Part shown: positions 14,328-14,383 of the stretch, piece after piece | Position numbering within the stretch: position 1 is the stretch's first letter | Layout of the letters: every line of letters begins with the position of its first letter | DNA from: Clostridium sp. CAG:253 | Lineage (GTDB): Bacteria > Bacillota > Clostridia > Lachnospirales > Lachnospiraceae | Length of the DNA stretch: 14,383 bases | Direction: 5' to 3' | Assembly: GCA_000436755.1 (NCBI GenBank) | Contig: FR887307.1 | Location: 55,381 to 69,763 of the forward strand | Notes under the pieces: model-generated | What the model saw: only the letters and a program-made list of their open reading frames with translations | What the model was told of the DNA's origin: nothing | The model's database searches: none | Program-made: the position numbers and the translations under genes

Positions 14328-14356
14328 TTGACTAAAATCAAATATTAACCTATAAT
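14328..14356 (+). promoter_or_regulatory. Near-consensus sigma-A promoter facing out of the window
   Basis: TTGACT (14328-14333) and TATAAT (14351-14356) are separated by exactly 17 nt. The start would be near 14363, with the transcript leaving the right edge. Nothing inside the window is downstream of it. Confidence 0.8.
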
Positions 14357-14383
14357 TTAACTATAAGAAATTATATATTTTAT

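Larger units (their letters stand above)
13712..14383. other. Gene-free AT-rich right end
   Basis: No open frame of useful length, tRNA or rRNA is seen. It holds a TATATGATG head followed by a small GTGA-CTT-TCAC hairpin (13978-13997), two CGTATTTTT(T)AC copies (14018-14028 and 14041-14052), a long inverted repeat (14094-14128) and an outward promoter (14328-14356). It is probably the upstream region of a plus-strand gene beyond the window. Confidence 0.5.

Overview
The window looks like chromosomal DNA from a low-GC, spore-forming, fibre-degrading anaerobe of the Clostridia, most likely Lachnospiraceae (Roseburia/Agathobacter/Butyrivibrio-like). The reasons are the AT-rich intergenic DNA, strong AGGAGG-type ribosome binding sites, three spore-envelope or cortex genes (a SipL-like SPOCS+LysM protein, CwlD and a spore-type GH18 enzyme), a secreted GH5 glucanase beside an AraC regulator, and a DUF4250 protein. 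The genus is inferred from gene content only.

Layout. 1-2242 (minus) is the N-terminal 747 codons of a secreted GH5 glucanase whose 3' end lies outside the window. Divergent from it (2482-3369, plus) is an AraC-family regulator. The spacer between them carries a direct repeat spaced 21 bp, a probable operator, and a large palindrome. 3422-5008 (minus) is the SipL-like spore coat morphogenesis gene with a possible sigma-E-type promoter. 5235-5693 (plus) is a GNAT acetyltransferase preceded by two 43-bp tandem repeats. 5715-7020 (minus) holds a DUF4250 gene and an isolated murG. 7311-8336 (minus) is ilvE, with a good terminator, a near-consensus sigma-A promoter and a leader of about 180 nt containing two 39-bp tandem repeats. 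13210 down to 8618 (minus) is a co-oriented cluster: GH18 - cwlD - sua5 - LMW-PTP-like - rpiB. The last three match the ywlC-ywlE-rpiB order known from Bacillus, but the phosphatase-like protein has lost its catalytic Cys and Arg. 13211-13472 carries a GC-rich, strongly structured element (probable RNA) followed by a terminator-like hairpin. 13473-13697 is a small unknown gene with a TTG start. 13712-14383 is gene-free and AT-rich and ends in a near-perfect sigma-A promoter pointing out of the window.

How the genes fit together. SipL, CwlD and GH18 indicate endospore coat and cortex building or lysis. Sua5 (tRNA t6A) and RpiB (pentose phosphate pathway) are housekeeping genes linked by old synteny. 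GH5 plus AraC looks like a small polysaccharide-use module.

No mobile element, CRISPR, rRNA or tRNA was found. The most unusual items are the structured element at 13304-13408, the pseudo-phosphatase at 9066-9557, and a dispersed intergenic repeat whose TATATGATG head occurs five times, always outside genes and often next to a palindrome.
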